Below are positions 11,580 through 22,768 of a DNA stretch of 64,000 nt, piece after piece. The notes beneath the pieces were generated by a model. That model was not told the origin of the DNA. It saw only the letters and a list, made by a program, of their open reading frames with translations, and searched no databases. How positions within the stretch are numbered: position 1 is the first letter of the stretch; each line of letters begins with the position of its first letter. Source of the DNA: Otatea glauca (taxonomy: Eukaryota; Streptophyta; Magnoliopsida; Poales; Poaceae); NCBI GenBank assembly GCA_036346275.1, contig CM070719.1, positions 20,253,185-20,317,184 on the forward strand. The letters are read 5' to 3'. The position numbers were made by a program, and so were the translations under genes.

Positions 11580-12884
11580 GTACACAAAAATGGCAACTCC
11601 ACGATGGTCATTGCCAATATATATAAGTCAACCTCACACTGCTGTTGGCTATTTTGAAAAGCAGGTTAGGCTATCTGACCTTGCATTTGTATACTTTGTT
11701 TCTTAAAATTAAATTTATTATGTGTTAGTATTGAAAAGTTCTGAAGGAGATGTATGACATACACCTCAACCTCACAAAATACATATAAATAATACAGTTC
11801 ATGAAAACTAAAGAGGTTCCTGCTTTGGTTATAGATCTGCAGAGATGCTATAGTGTCTTACAGATATAGAGAGTTAGTAACAAGAAATGCCTAAGAGAAA
11901 TGGTCTATATCTAACAGCTAAACTGCAAACAGGTAAATTAAGATATTAAAGCTAACCAATATATATAAGTCAACAGCTCACATTCGGGGTTGCCAATGTT
12001 CTGATTTGCATGCATATATAATCCATCCAAAATTCCATATAATATCATCATGTATTCTACAACTAGAGATGCTAGCAATCAATGCACTATATTACTAAAG
12101 ATCCATGCAAATGTGATACCCAAGCATGCATGCTGTTTTACCCATTCTAATATGCAAATTGACTTAACAACATCAAGCAAATGTGATTTCTACGAGTCAC
12201 ATATGAACTAATGTATGGACATACTGTCTATATCACACGCATTTATACTGTGTAGCAAATGTGATTGCTATTTTGTCTGCAACATGATATTTATAATCTA
12301 CAACATGATTATAATCAATGTATTCAAGAAAAAGTATAACAATTGACACTGGTTCACAATCACAAGCAAGCCCTAAGTAGATATGGATGCTTCACAATCA
12401 AAATCACATGATGATGCTTCACAATCACAACCATTAATCTATTAACACAAGGACACATGCTACTGATCACCGACGAGGAGTTCGGCGGGGAGGAGGAGGA
12501 GTAGCCGGCGGGGAGGAGGATGCTCGCGGCCGGGATGGTCGTTGTCGCCTCCACAGCCTCGGGCTCGAGGGCGACCGATGCGTGTAGCCACCGATGAGGG
12601 GAGGTCGAGGGTGCGAGGGGAGATGCCGGCCGGGGACGCGCCGAGGCCGGGGGCGTTGGCGAGGTCATCAGGAGGAGGCGCCGTAGCGGGGAACGAATCG
12701 TCGACGACAGATGAAGCGTCGGCTAGAAATGGCGAATGATCTGTCGAAGGGCGTAGCACAGGAGGAGGATGCTAGGAGGACTTGGCCGGGAGGAGGTCGC
12801 CCAGGAGGAGGAACGCCGGGGGGCTAGTGTTTGAGGGAGACAAAACGTATGGATATGCGCTACAAAGCTCTATCGGTATGTTTA
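11580..12884. other. CACTA interior without recognised gene
   Basis: AT-rich sequence from 11580 to about 12470 with repeated phrases such as CAAATGTGATT and GCATGCATATATAA, then a GC-rich block to 12840. No transposase or other recognisable domain is present. Confidence 0.5.
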
Positions 12885-13174
12885 TATAGTGGTTTGAGAT
12901 CGTATCATAGACGGTTCTTAGTTAGAACCGTCTGTGATGTGAACTTATCACAGACGGTTCGTATTTAAAATCGTCTGTGATATTATCACAAAGGGGTTTT
13001 AACTAAAACCGTCTGTGATATTGATGTATATCACTGACGGTTCATGAAGAGCACCGTCTGTGATTATTTCACTGACGGTTTCACTATAGAACCGTCAGTG
13101 ATGTTCTTTATCACAGATGGTTTGTCCTAACCGTATGTATTGAGGCATCTAATATAAACCTTTCTGTAGTAGTG
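12885..13174. repeat. Right subterminal hairpin array of the CACTA element
   Basis: Six to seven inverted units of ATCACAGACGGTT, spacer, AACCGTCTGTGAT, better conserved than the left array, ending in the terminal CTGTAGTAGTG. Confidence 0.8.
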
Positions 13175-13215
13175 CATCCTGCCGAGCCAACAACCAAGAA
13201 CCCCTACCAGCCACC

Positions 13216-13531
13216 ATGTACTCGAGGAACGTCTAGGGCGGGTCGTTCGAAATCACCACCGCTGACAGAGCGGCGGAGCACGACCACAGCCGCAACATGG
13301 ATCTTGACAACGGCAACATCTGCAGTAGCTAGAAAAGAAGAAGGATAGGTTCATCGACCTCGGCTGCATAATCGCCAAGTGCAAGCTCCTTTGGTGGATC
13401 TTCTAGGGCATCGATGCCGCCTTCTTCCTCATTAACCTCCCCATCATAATCGTCAAGTCCATCCTCAACAAGAAGCCCATCGCACCCCCCCCCCTACACC
13501 AACATGCTCCTCTTCTTCAATGCCCAGAAAT
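13216..13531 (+). pseudogene. Captured exon 1 of a KORRIGAN-type endo-1,4-beta-glucanase (GH9)
   Basis: From an ATG in the context CCACCATG at 13216, the reading MYSRNV-stop-GGSFEITTADRAAEHD, then SRNMDLD, is the cytosolic tail typical of KORRIGAN membrane-anchored GH9 endoglucanases, which act in cellulose synthesis. Further on come KKDRFIDLGCIIAKCKLLWW and LINLPIIIVKSILNKKP (membrane anchor), a Pro run, and FFNAQK ending at 13531 before GTGAGTGCA, a good splice donor at the expected exon-1/intron-1 border of this family. Breaks: two TAG codons where Trp or another residue is expected, a deletion around the DETQQSWLL segment, a frameshift in the poly-C tract near 13485-13494, and loss of several residues before FFNAQK. 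No catalytic domain is present. Intron-like sequence continues to about 13740. Confidence 0.85.
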
Positions 13532-13904
13532 GTGAGTGCACACAACAAAGTCACAAACAAAAGAAAATCTCCCTCCTTCTGATCTCTTCTTTATACTGCA
13601 TTCGCATGAACGTCGACGAGTTCTTGGTTTAGATTGAATCTTTCATCTTTGCCAAAGCGATGATCTTTGATTTGTAGAAACCTATGCTAATTTGCCCTTG
13701 TGCGAAACTTGTTGGACAGATCAAATTGATCTTATCAATGCTAGTATCATTTTTCGGGTAACCGAAAAACCGAAATAACTAAAACAAATTATTTTGGCTA
13801 AATCGGTTTAGTTTTCTACTTTGGTCTAGGAAATTCAATTGCTTGTTTCCAAAAACCGATTTATTTTTAAACCGAACTGGAATAATCGAATGCCCACCCT
13901 ACTC

Positions 13905-15200
13905 CTTAGCAGCAAAGAAATGGGATGGCTCGCAGACATAGTGCCATGTGCCCCTTCCAGATTGTCCTCGCAAGCATACTCTGGGCCTCTCCCAGTCTAC
14001 TACTGTAGAGATTTTGCTTGGATCAACCGAGATACCTTCCCAATTAATGATATGACCAAGAAAACCCACTTCTGAAATCCAGAATCCACACTTCTTTAAC
14101 TTGGCATAGAACTAATTCTCCCTCAATGTATCAAGCACAAGCCTCAAGTGATGCTCATACTCCTCCTCTGACTTGGAATAAAGAAGGATATCATCAATGA
14201 ACACTCCCTCAAAATCATCCAGATATCTGTGTAGCATACTGTTCATTGTCTCTATAAAAACAACAGCGGCATTGATTAGTCCAAAAGACATAACTTTATA
14301 CTCATAATGCCCATACCTGTGGAGAACACTGTCTTTTTAATATCTTGTCCCAGATATGAATCTGATATACCCAGACTGTAGATCAATTTTAGAGAACAAC
14401 TTTGCTCCCTTCAATTGGTCAAACAAATCTTCAAGGCAAGGTAATGGATATTCATTCTTAATAGTTATTTGGTTGAGAGCACGATAATCCACGCACATGC
14501 GCCAACTCCCATCTTTCTTTGCTATGAATAAAACAAGTGTTCCCCATGGTTAGACAACAAATCATCTAATTACTTTTTCAACTCATCTTGGAAGGGTCGA
14601 GCCAAACAATAAGGAGATAAAGAGATAGATTGGGTACCCGGAACAAGATCAATGCTGAACTCCACATCTCGCTTAGGTGGCAAACCTGGAACTCAATAGG
14701 GAACACATCTGAGTACTCATTTACCACATGAATCTACTCAATACGAACAAATGTACTTGGTTTCGCAATAGCCATCAAGGTCCCTGACCTCAGCATACGG
14801 CGACCAGGAAACAAACTAGCCAACACAAAGAGGGAATTAGCTGGTGCATTACCCTGAAAGACCAACTCCTCCCCTAACGGAGCCTGCAAGGTAACTGTCA
14901 TCCAAAAGTAGCGTATATTGGCACGATACTGATGTAGCTAATCCATTCCTAAAATGACATCAAAATGGGCAACCTGAATCACCATGAGATTAGCAATAAA
15001 CTCCTCATCAACAATGGTAATGGTGCAATCCGGACAAACCATAGAACTAGCAATAATACCAACCGGAGAACTAACAACCATAGACTTAGCAATAAACTGC
15101 ATCCCCAAATTGACCCTTGTAGCAAACTCGATTGATATAAAAGAATTGGATGCCCCTGAATCAAAAGAAACGAATGCATCCGCAAGAATACCTGAAAACC
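13905..15200 (-). pseudogene. Ty3/gypsy pol remnant (protease to reverse transcriptase)
   Basis: Read on the minus strand, the segment starts with a retroviral-type protease motif (FDSGASNSFIS, about 15132-15170), then the linker, then reverse transcriptase with VFIDDILLYSKS at about 14171-14206, the catalytic YxDD-like box. It stops at the hAT boundary near 13905, so RNase H, integrase and LTRs are absent. Several in-frame stops (for example in the fingers region near 14550-14620) show it is dead. Orientation is opposite to the gypsy element at 41 kb, and the sequence differs, so it is another family. Confidence 0.85.
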
Positions 15201-15230
15201 AAACGGTTAAACTACAAAATTGATGCAGCC

Positions 15231-16790
15231 CAAAAGAATTTGGTCTTTAGGCCAAAATGTCGACTAGCCGACGTCCTGATTATATTCATGGGTTGGATCT
15301 GGTTCAACCTCATCGTATTGGGCCGGATCTGGTCCAGCCCATTACAGTCGGTTGAAAGCAGGAGGTTAGCCTCCCACGTATGCTAGGGCACGCGCATGGA
15401 GGCAATGGTCTGGTGGCGGGCGCGCAAGACGGCGGCGGTGTTGCTCGGCAGGAATGGGTCGATGGTCGACGGTGGAGGCGCGCATCGGGCACTAGGACGA
15501 TGGCAATTCGATCGGCGGCGATGCCCGGCAGGAGCTCCAGGCAGTGGTAGGACGGCTCCTTTCGGGGGCACAGAGGCCGGCTAGTGCGGTGTCCAATGGG
15601 GTCGCGGTGGCCGGCGAGTATGAAGCTTGGTGGGGGCATGTAGTCCAGCGGGTCGATCTAGGGAAGAATAATTAATCTACAAGATTAATCTAGTAGCATG
15701 GGGATTTATAACATATCATTCACCCAAAAAAATAATCACAATAGATAAACACAGAATATAGGGGATATCAACTCTTTTCTCTTTTTATTAATTGAATGAT
15801 TGATTCTTTTGTACATAGGGTGCTATATTTATACCCAAAATCCTTCAAAGGTAGTTTCAAAATTTACCCACAAAAACCAAGAGTCCGGTTATATCTCAAC
15901 ACACACCAAACAGTCGTGCATGAACCTGGTGACGCCACGTCCCTCGCTAGCCCGCTGTGGCTAGGCCCCACAGTATGTTGGGCCAGCAATCTCTCTATCC
16001 CTCCCTCACTCGCATATAGGGCTAGCAAAAAAGTTCGTTAGGGCTTTAATTAAAATTATTTCAATTACAGTAGTTAATGGGTTTAAAATTGAAATGAATA
16101 CATTTTAAGTATAAAAAAAATAATATGGCTTGACTCGATAGTAACTCGTTAGCTTGAATTTAAAATAACCACTTAAATAGTAAATAAAATAGTTCTTAAT
16201 AGATAAGAATAGTAAATGAAATAATTCTTAATAGAAAGGCACTCCATAATAACTCGGTGAGGTCTATAGCCAGCGCTACTCGCGTGTGTTTCCACTTGTT
16301 TCGGATGAGCAGCGCACCCATGCTGCCGGACCACCCGGTCGTGGCCCCCACGGAGGGCTGGCTGGCCCACGAGCTCTTTTAGAGGTGTGGGGCCCACCCG
16401 ATATCCATCCCAAAGGTACGTCACGGAGAATTTCCTTCGGTCTTATCCTCGACGAGTCACTCGCTAGTTGCTACTCCCTGCTTGCTGGCTTAATTACCTC
16501 AGTCACGACAACTAATTATCATTTTTGATATTAATATAGTCTTTAAAATATAGATTTAATCATTAATTTTTATTATAATATATAAAACTTAATAAATTAT
16601 AATATTATAAAAGTAATTTTCAAAGCAAATCTACATATGTGATTTTCATGTATCCAATTTAAATATTTAGAAATATATTGATAGCAAAAGTTTGACTACA
16701 CCTATGTGCAAAACGATAACTATTGTATGTTTGTTTTGTCTGTCGTTCCTTGGGTTTGCTCACTTAGATTGATTAATGTGCAGTAGTGAT
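15231..16790. other. No gene recognised (15.2-16.8 kb)
   Basis: It includes a GC-rich patch at 15380-15620 with open frames on both strands but no recognisable product, and a segment near 15770-15870 (TTTATTAATTGAATGATTGATTC, then a tract resembling an antisense LTR leader) that may be retrotransposon debris. AT-rich from 16030 to 16250. Confidence 0.4.
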
Positions 16791-17155
16791 CAAGGTTTCA
16801 AATTTTGTTTTCGGAATATATCTAGGAGGCAACTGAAATTTAAAATTCTGACGAGATTTCGGAATTTTGGATAAAATCCGAATGAAATTCAAAAAATAAA
16901 ACTCAAATCCGAAATTTTCAAAAAAATTATATCATAGACAGTTCTTTATTAAAACTGTCTCTGATAATAAAGAAACGTCTGTGATGTGTTATCACAGATG
17001 ATTTTAACAAAGATCTGTCTGTGATATTGGCTTATCACAGACAGTTCTAATATGAAATCGTCTGTGATATAAATTTTAAAAAAATTATCCCACCATGATT
17101 TAAAATCTCAGTCCCAGCCAAAATTTCCTAAATCCCGGCCAGATTTTGAACTCTG
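16791..17155. mobile_element. hAT-like CAAGGTTTCAAAT-family relic, short
   Basis: It starts CAAGGTTTCAAATTTTGTTTTCGG at 16791 and ends GATTTTGAACTCTG at 17155, an inverted match to the start. Flanking 8-mers GTAGTGAT and ACGGTGAT agree at 5 of 8 positions, the differences all transitions, as expected for an old duplication. It belongs to the family of the 1.46-1.49 kb elements at 24.2, 53.5 and 60.9 kb but is only 365 bp. Its centre (16930-17070) holds hairpins of CACTA type (TATCACAGACAGTT). Confidence 0.55.
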
Positions 17156-17159
17156 ACGG

Positions 17160-19817
17160 TGATACTGATATTTGTGTCCGATGCCATGAATAAAAGCATG
17201 CCTTGGTTTTGTTACACTTGCTATCTCAAGTTTGTAAATTTGGAAAATTTGGTGGGGAGCCGTCTTGAACAAAGGAACTCTATGACAAAGGAGAAGTGGA
17301 CGGTTCCTGTTGCGAGTTTGAAACAGTGTTATGAAGAACAGTAGACGCTCGCCGGATGAATGATACCCGATTAATCATTGTACGGTTGATTAATCGGAAT
17401 TTAACGAATAATTATATATTTTTATTAATATATTTATTTGTATTTAGAATTAATTGGAAACATTTTATTTACCAAACTTATTGTAAACTATCACTCTACG
17501 AAATATTTTTTTGCCATGTTTTACATTCCATTGTTTATACTTCATCTCAAAGGTACATACTATGAACAATATTATAAACTAATTTATCATAATTAGTGAA
17601 TAAAATAAATTGTTTTTGTGATTAAATGGGAAATACCCTATTAACCAAAAATGGCTTGATAATCGGATTATACAGTCAATTAATCATTCGATGGTAATTG
17701 CACTCGGCTATACCATTTGTGATGGTTTTAGCCACAACCACTGATTAAGCGGCCAACTAACCAGTTGAGTCAGCCGTTTTTCACAACAATATTTTGAAAC
17801 AAGATTTAGGTGTTTTTGGATAAGGGGACTTTTTTGGGGGGATTCTTGGGATTTTAGTCCAAATTTGATTATAAAGAAAACTTATCCCCAAAATATTGTA
17901 CGATATTTTATTGTAATCCGCTTTGTTAATAGGTGAACTTTTTCCTTCAAAAGGAAAAACGGGTGAACTTGTACAATAGTTACTTTGATTTTTATTTTCT
18001 AAAGATGTAATAATAACTTTTCCAATCTTGATTTTGGGGAAAATAAACTTTTCATATTCGATTTGTGTTGCCGCGGAAAAATTTATGATAGCAGCGTATG
18101 CCATATGCCAGCCATTTTCCAGCAGGTCCACGATAAAACTAATCCAAAGTTGATCCTGAACAAAACGTCGATGAGAAGCAATATTAATCAAAATCAAATT
18201 ACAGAGGTAAGATTCTACTAGTTACTGTCTACTCCTAATTAAGGTACATGGAAAATTAAATTAAAATAATGTTGATATGTGTATACAGGTCTATTTTTCA
18301 CCCACTGGTACAGGATTTATAGCCTAAAACTCCGACTTCATTTTGAATTGTGCTTCAAGTCTCCTCTTTATGTCGGCTCAACTTTACCTTCTGATAGAAT
18401 CCCGGTTTGTCTCCAAGTCTTCAAATCTTCAAACTTCCATTGATGTTTTCCGATTTGCATCAAACTACTTGTTCCAGCCACGCCTAGTTCCATATTATTT
18501 AGCCGTCTATTTTGCCTATCAAAATCTAGAAGCAACAATTTGGTAAAAAGAGAGAAAAAAAAAAGACTGATTCCCAACAGAAAGATATATATGTTCCGAT
18601 TTTTATGAGGTACAAGCGTCACGCTCAGTGATTTAATCGGAGGCTAATGTTTCCTTTTCCTAGTCTTATTCCATGGGTGGGCAGCCAGTCAGCTGGCTTG
18701 TCGCCGCAGGGGACCAGAGTGGAGCCCCATCTTCCATCGGTCCTTACCTGAGATTTCAAAGAGGGATCCAAGTAGATGAGATGTACCATGCTACATGGAG
18801 ATTAGAGACATACACACTGTGCACAGAAAAAAAAAGACTGAGGCTCCAAGCATATACCAAAGTTCATATATAATATCACTTCGCTTTCGCCTAGTTTTCC
18901 ACCCAGGCATACAAAGCTCGATCGTCGGTTGACCAGTCCGTGATTGTCCCCACTAACGCTCGAGGATGGCCATCTGTTGCAGCCGGAGCATGCAGGAGGC
19001 CTCCCTTCCAAGGAGTAGCTGGTGCTTGTTGTAACTGTCATTGCTGCCAGTAGATGTCGTCGGATCTAGCGGGGTTGAGGCCAAGGAAGTGGTGTCACTG
19101 GCGGTGAGCGGAGGACAGGTAGTCGAGGGATGACGAGGTGGTGGTGCTAGGGAAACCATGCTCTGCCAGATCTAGACTCACCGGCGACAAAGTTTGCTAG
19201 GGATGTTGCAGATATTTTCAGAATTTGTTGTGCATTTTTTCACAATTGTTCCAAGAAGTATTTTGATTTGTTGCTACAACTGTGTCTTCTCAAAATTATT
19301 TCTCGCGTAAGTATTGAATGATTGTTGCATCCTAATTATTTCATGTTGCATAAGGGTTTCAATTTGTTGCGCCACTTTGATACGATTGTTTAAGTTGTAG
19401 TAACGATCCTTTTATGATCGTTGTGCTGATCGTTCCATTCATTGCAAACATTGTTCTTAATTGTTGCATGCGAAGATCTAGCATGTTGCATCATATATAA
19501 CATCACCTATTTGTTTGTTTGATACTTGTGAGGTAGCATAGAAGCACTACTATGTAATATCCAAAAAAATATTGGTCATTGGTATGTTTTGGTGAGGCCA
19601 AGATATCTTTTTTCAAAATTCTCCGTTGAGGTTATGCCTATTCGTCGCACTCGTTAATAATATTTTGTTGCCGCTATTGATCACATTTGATGCATATAGT
19701 ATTATCAAATGTTGCGCAATCTAAAAGGGCACTGTATGATGAGAACATTCCCATCATACTTCTGGACGCTAGCAAAACCCTAATATCGTACCCTTGTTCT
19801 AAAAGGCGGTAGCGGTC
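17160..19817. other. No gene recognised (17.2-19.8 kb)
   Basis: AT-rich intergenic DNA. The largest open frame (138 codons, minus strand, 17781-18197) shows Ile/Lys/Ser-rich composition expected of AT-rich non-coding DNA and no recognisable domain. Paired TTAATCA-rich segments near 17365-17395 and 17650-17695 could be decayed MITE ends. Many GTTGCA phrases occur at 19200-19500. Confidence 0.4.
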
Positions 19818-19825
19818 ATCCCACC

Positions 19826-20632
19826 CAAGGTTGAAAATCCCGTTGAAATTTTGGAAATCTCGATGGAATAATTTTTGAAAATTTTCAAATTGCTATAGTG
19901 ATTTCGGTGAGTGTTGGCGAGATTTTGGCCTTTTTTACTAGATTTCACACCAATTCTTTTGTGCTGAATTGTAATGCCTTTTTTTCTGAGAAATACATGT
20001 GAAAAATTTGCAATATATATACATATGTACATATGTATACATATTATGTAAATTAACATTTTGTAGAAGTATGTTATGACTTCTGAGTTTCTTAACTGTT
20101 ACACATTAGCAGGAGCATTTGAAGTTTGAGTGAGATCATTAGACTATTCAAAATTTTGGTTGTCTGGAAATTTACTATGACTTGGATGCTCGAAATTTGG
20201 CCAAGTCTGTAAATTTGTCATAACTTGGACACTCAATTCTGGCTAAGTCTGCAAATTTATCATGGCAGACTTAGTCAAAATTCGAGCGTCTAAGTCATGG
20301 TAAATTTGCAGACTTAGCCAAAATTTTGAGCGTCCATTTCATGGTAAATTTCCAGATGATTCTTTTCAAAAGCCATCTGTCTCACGAACCGTCTATGATA
20401 TGTAGTCATATCGCAAACGGTTCGTGGTACAAACCGTCTTCACAAGGGGTTGAAATAGCCAAAATTTTGATCAATTTTGCCAAAATTTTGGTTTTACTGG
20501 CCTCAAAAATACCGGATTTGAAATTTGGGTTTTGAATTTTAGCCGGATTTCGGCCAAAATTCCGAAATCTCACCAAAATTTCAGATTTCAGCTGTTATGA
20601 GATATGGTTCGAAAACAAAATTTGAAACCTTA
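19826..20632. mobile_element. hAT-like CAAGG-family relic, 807 bp
   Basis: The left end is CAAGGTTGAAAATCCCG at 19826. The right end, AAAATTTGAAACCTTA, finishes at 20632 and is inverted relative to the left. The flanking 8-mers ATCCCACC (19818-19825) and ATCCCACA (20633-20640) match at 7 of 8, as expected for a hAT duplication. The interior has a long imperfect inverted repeat (about 20180-20350, around GACTTAG and GCGTC phrases) and CACTA-type AACCGTCTATGATATG hairpins at 20385-20445. No coding capacity. Confidence 0.65.
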
Positions 20633-20849
20633 ATCCCACATGTAGCGCTTAAACAGCAGAGGCGGATGCGGTTGCATGCTCAATCTGTTGACAGATTTTG
20701 TAATGTTGGAACCTAGAAAGAGAGGAGAACCACTACAGAGTACATGCTCCTTTGAGACAACTGGACAGGGGTCACGCGCTACGTTGCACCGTGCGAAATT
20801 CGGTTGCGCGACGCTGCGCTGCGCGAAATTTGGTCCGATGATTATTTTC

Positions 20850-21650
20850 GGGAAAAATGGGTCTGAGGACGTAATTGTGAATTCGTTTTTTTCTCCAGGG
20901 TTTTCTAAAAAATACGCTAGCTAGGAATCATCGGCGAATTTGCAGCACTACGGGTCACCTTTGTGTGGTGCGGAACCGTTAGGAGTTGTCGTCGAATCTA
21001 CGAAAACATGATTTTTTTTGCGTAATTTCGTTTTTCTCGAGTTTTTTCTATAAGAAACATGGGCTGCTAGGAGCCATCAGTGAACCTGTGGATTGCTAGG
21101 AGCTGTCGGCGAATATGTAGAACCGTGGGTTCCCTTTTCTTGGGAAAAACGGATGTGAAAACGTGTATCTTTTTTGCGCAATTTCGGTTTTCTTGGGCTC
21201 TTTCTTAGAAAAACAGGTTGACAGGATCTGTCGTTGAATCCGTAGACTGCTATGAGCCGTCGGTGAATATGTTGATTTTTGTGAAAAAAACACGGAGGGA
21301 TATAAATGTAATTTTGTTTTTTCGGGTCAATCCAGTTAAAAAACGTCTTTTAGGGCCTAAACATAATTTTTTTTCCGTCGTCGAATCCACGGATACGTAG
21401 ATTTTTTTAAAAAAAACTGCGGATGGATATAAATGTAATTTCATTTTTTCGGGTCAATTCAGCAAATAAATATTTTTTGGGATCTAAACGTAATTTCGTT
21501 TTTTTCTCGAGTCTATTCTGTTAAAAACCGACGTAAGGACCTGAACGCAAACCGCGGAGGGACCTAAACGTAACATAATTTCGTTTTTTTCTATTTTATT
21601 AAAACCTGACGAAAGGATCTAAACATAATTCCTAATTTTTCGGAGGACCT
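20850..21650. repeat. Decayed tandem-repeat region
   Basis: Phrases such as TAGGAGCCATCAGTGAA, TAGGAGCTGTCGGCGAATATG, GGATCTGTCGTTGAATCCG and GAGCCGTCGGTGAATATG recur, interleaved with GTAATTTCGTTTTT(T)CTCGAG and GGACCTAAACGTAA units, with irregular spacing. It looks like an old tandem array of mixed units; no coding sense is preserved. A similar (C)TTAAGTCCTTTTT style occurs at 26740-27040. Confidence 0.4.
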
Positions 21651-22513
21651 TTTCGTGAGACTGGTGACGTGGCGTCGCTGAGGAGCCACTGATTCCACCT
21701 GCTTTAGTAGAAAGTACAGGAGTTGATAGGAGGACACAGGTCATATTGGATTCTTCTTGCGTGTTCCCTCTCTTTTTCTACGTACGCAGCAATAGATCAC
21801 TGATCAGTCATATTGGACAAGGAGTACGACTGTATGAGGAGTTAAGATTGGGTCTCTACGCTGCGAGGAAAATATCACTTTCGTTATCGCCAGCGCGGAT
21901 TGAGTCCTTGCTAGATTCATCTCCAGCTGGATTGAGTGGCTGGTGCACAGTGCAAGAAATATCTCAGCATATTATGTTCACATCGGTCAAATTAAGTCTG
22001 ATAGAAGCAAAAGATTGAACCGTTCCTTCCTCGAGGATAATAGATCGAGTAGATGCAATCCTGTTCTTCTCCTTGTTGGATTTGGGTTTTAATGTACTTC
22101 AACGATATCATCACTGGATTCATACTATTGGGTGACTTAAAATATGATTCATATTACTTGATTTTTTTCTTGTTTACATGGCAACTTTTGGACACTGACC
22201 TAGGCATGGTGATCACCGACCAGAATGCTTGATCAGCCTTACTATAGCAGCTCTACACTAGGGATGGCAATTTCCACACGGCGATAATCCACACAGGCCT
22301 CGCGAGGACCAATAAGAACTAAAAATATATAAAGATTTTTTATATGAGATATGTATTATTATTTTATATATTTAGACTAAAACTTTAGCTTAAATATTAA
22401 GATATAAATTTTGAAACTATATATTTCTGAAAAATATACATAAGTCTTTATAAATTAGTAGGTAAAGTTATATTAAGAAGTAAACATGTATATTTAAATC
22501 ATAACTTAATCCC
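21651..22513. other. No gene recognised; one possible hAT end
   Basis: At 22258 the sequence CTAGGGATGGCAATTTCCAC matches the usual terminal sequence of a grass hAT group (TAGGGATGGCAA...), and the related GGGACGAGGGTCGTTTTGCCCGG follows at about 22790, on the far side of the LTR-like insertion. No right terminus is found, so the element is truncated or unrecognisable. Confidence 0.35.
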
Positions 22514-22763
22514 TGTTGTAAAGCGATGACAACCATGGTAAATCATACACAACACACCGATCGAATAGCAAGAACAATCACTGGGAGCACACACCATATA
22601 AAGATGCAAAACTCTCTCTATTTATTAGACTGATTCTCTTATATAATGAGGTGCCATATTAATAGTAGAAACTCATAAAAGACAGATTCGAATTCGTTTA
22701 TAATAAGATAGAGTCCAAACATATTTAAACAAATAGTATCTAGAGTTTTCCCGTATCTCAACA
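22514..22763 (-). mobile_element. Small solo LTR-like element, 250 bp
   Basis: It begins TGTTGTAAAGCGATG and ends CGTATCTCAACA, so it has TG...CA borders with inverted TGTTG(T/A) ends. Flanking 5-mers ATCCC (22509-22513) and ATACC (22764-22768) match at 4 of 5. The interior is AT-rich with TATA-like motifs on both strands. On the minus strand it reads TGTTGAGATACGGG, a common start of small copia or TRIM-type LTRs. There is no internal coding region. Confidence 0.55.
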
Positions 22764-22768
22764 ATACC

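Larger units (their letters stand above)
10427..13174. mobile_element. Non-autonomous CACTA element, complete, CAT duplication
   Basis: The left end is CACTACTGCAGAAA at 10427. The right end is TTTCTGTAGTAGTG finishing at 13174, whose complement CACTACTACAGAAA differs at one position. Target-site duplication CAT lies at 10424-10426 and 13175-13177. Subterminal hairpins with core TCACAGACGGTT fill 10440-10705 and 12890-13150. At 2,748 bp with no transposase, it must have moved using enzymes from another CACTA. A GC-rich block at 12470-12840 (open on the minus strand, rich in Pro, Ala and Arg) is unrecognised and could be a leader or captured sequence. Confidence 0.9.
10101..13901 (+). mobile_element. 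hAT-like element carrying a captured gene fragment
   Basis: Ends are imperfect inverted repeats: TAGAGGTGGGTGTTTTTAG at 10101, and at the other end TGCCCACCCTA finishing at 13901 (complement TAGGGTGGGCATTCGATTA), with inner CGGTTTT-rich tracts on both sides. TAG(G)GGTGGGCA ends are usual for a grass hAT group. The flanking 8-mers (CCTCTGGG and CTCCTTAG) do not match well, so the target-site duplication is lost or the boundaries are off by a few bases. The interior holds a KORRIGAN exon fragment and is interrupted by a complete CACTA element; the original unit was about 1.05 kb. Confidence 0.6.

Noticed and set aside
15310..15640. GC-rich open frames on both strands
   Set aside because: No recognisable protein, no splice or promoter context; probably composition-driven.
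16470..16485. TACTCCCTGC resembling a Stowaway end
   Set aside because: No matching inverted end or TA-flanked partner nearby.
17781..18197. 138-codon minus-strand open frame
   Set aside because: Composition (Ile, Lys, Ser, Tyr) is that of AT-rich non-coding DNA; no domain, no promoter context and no repeat partner.
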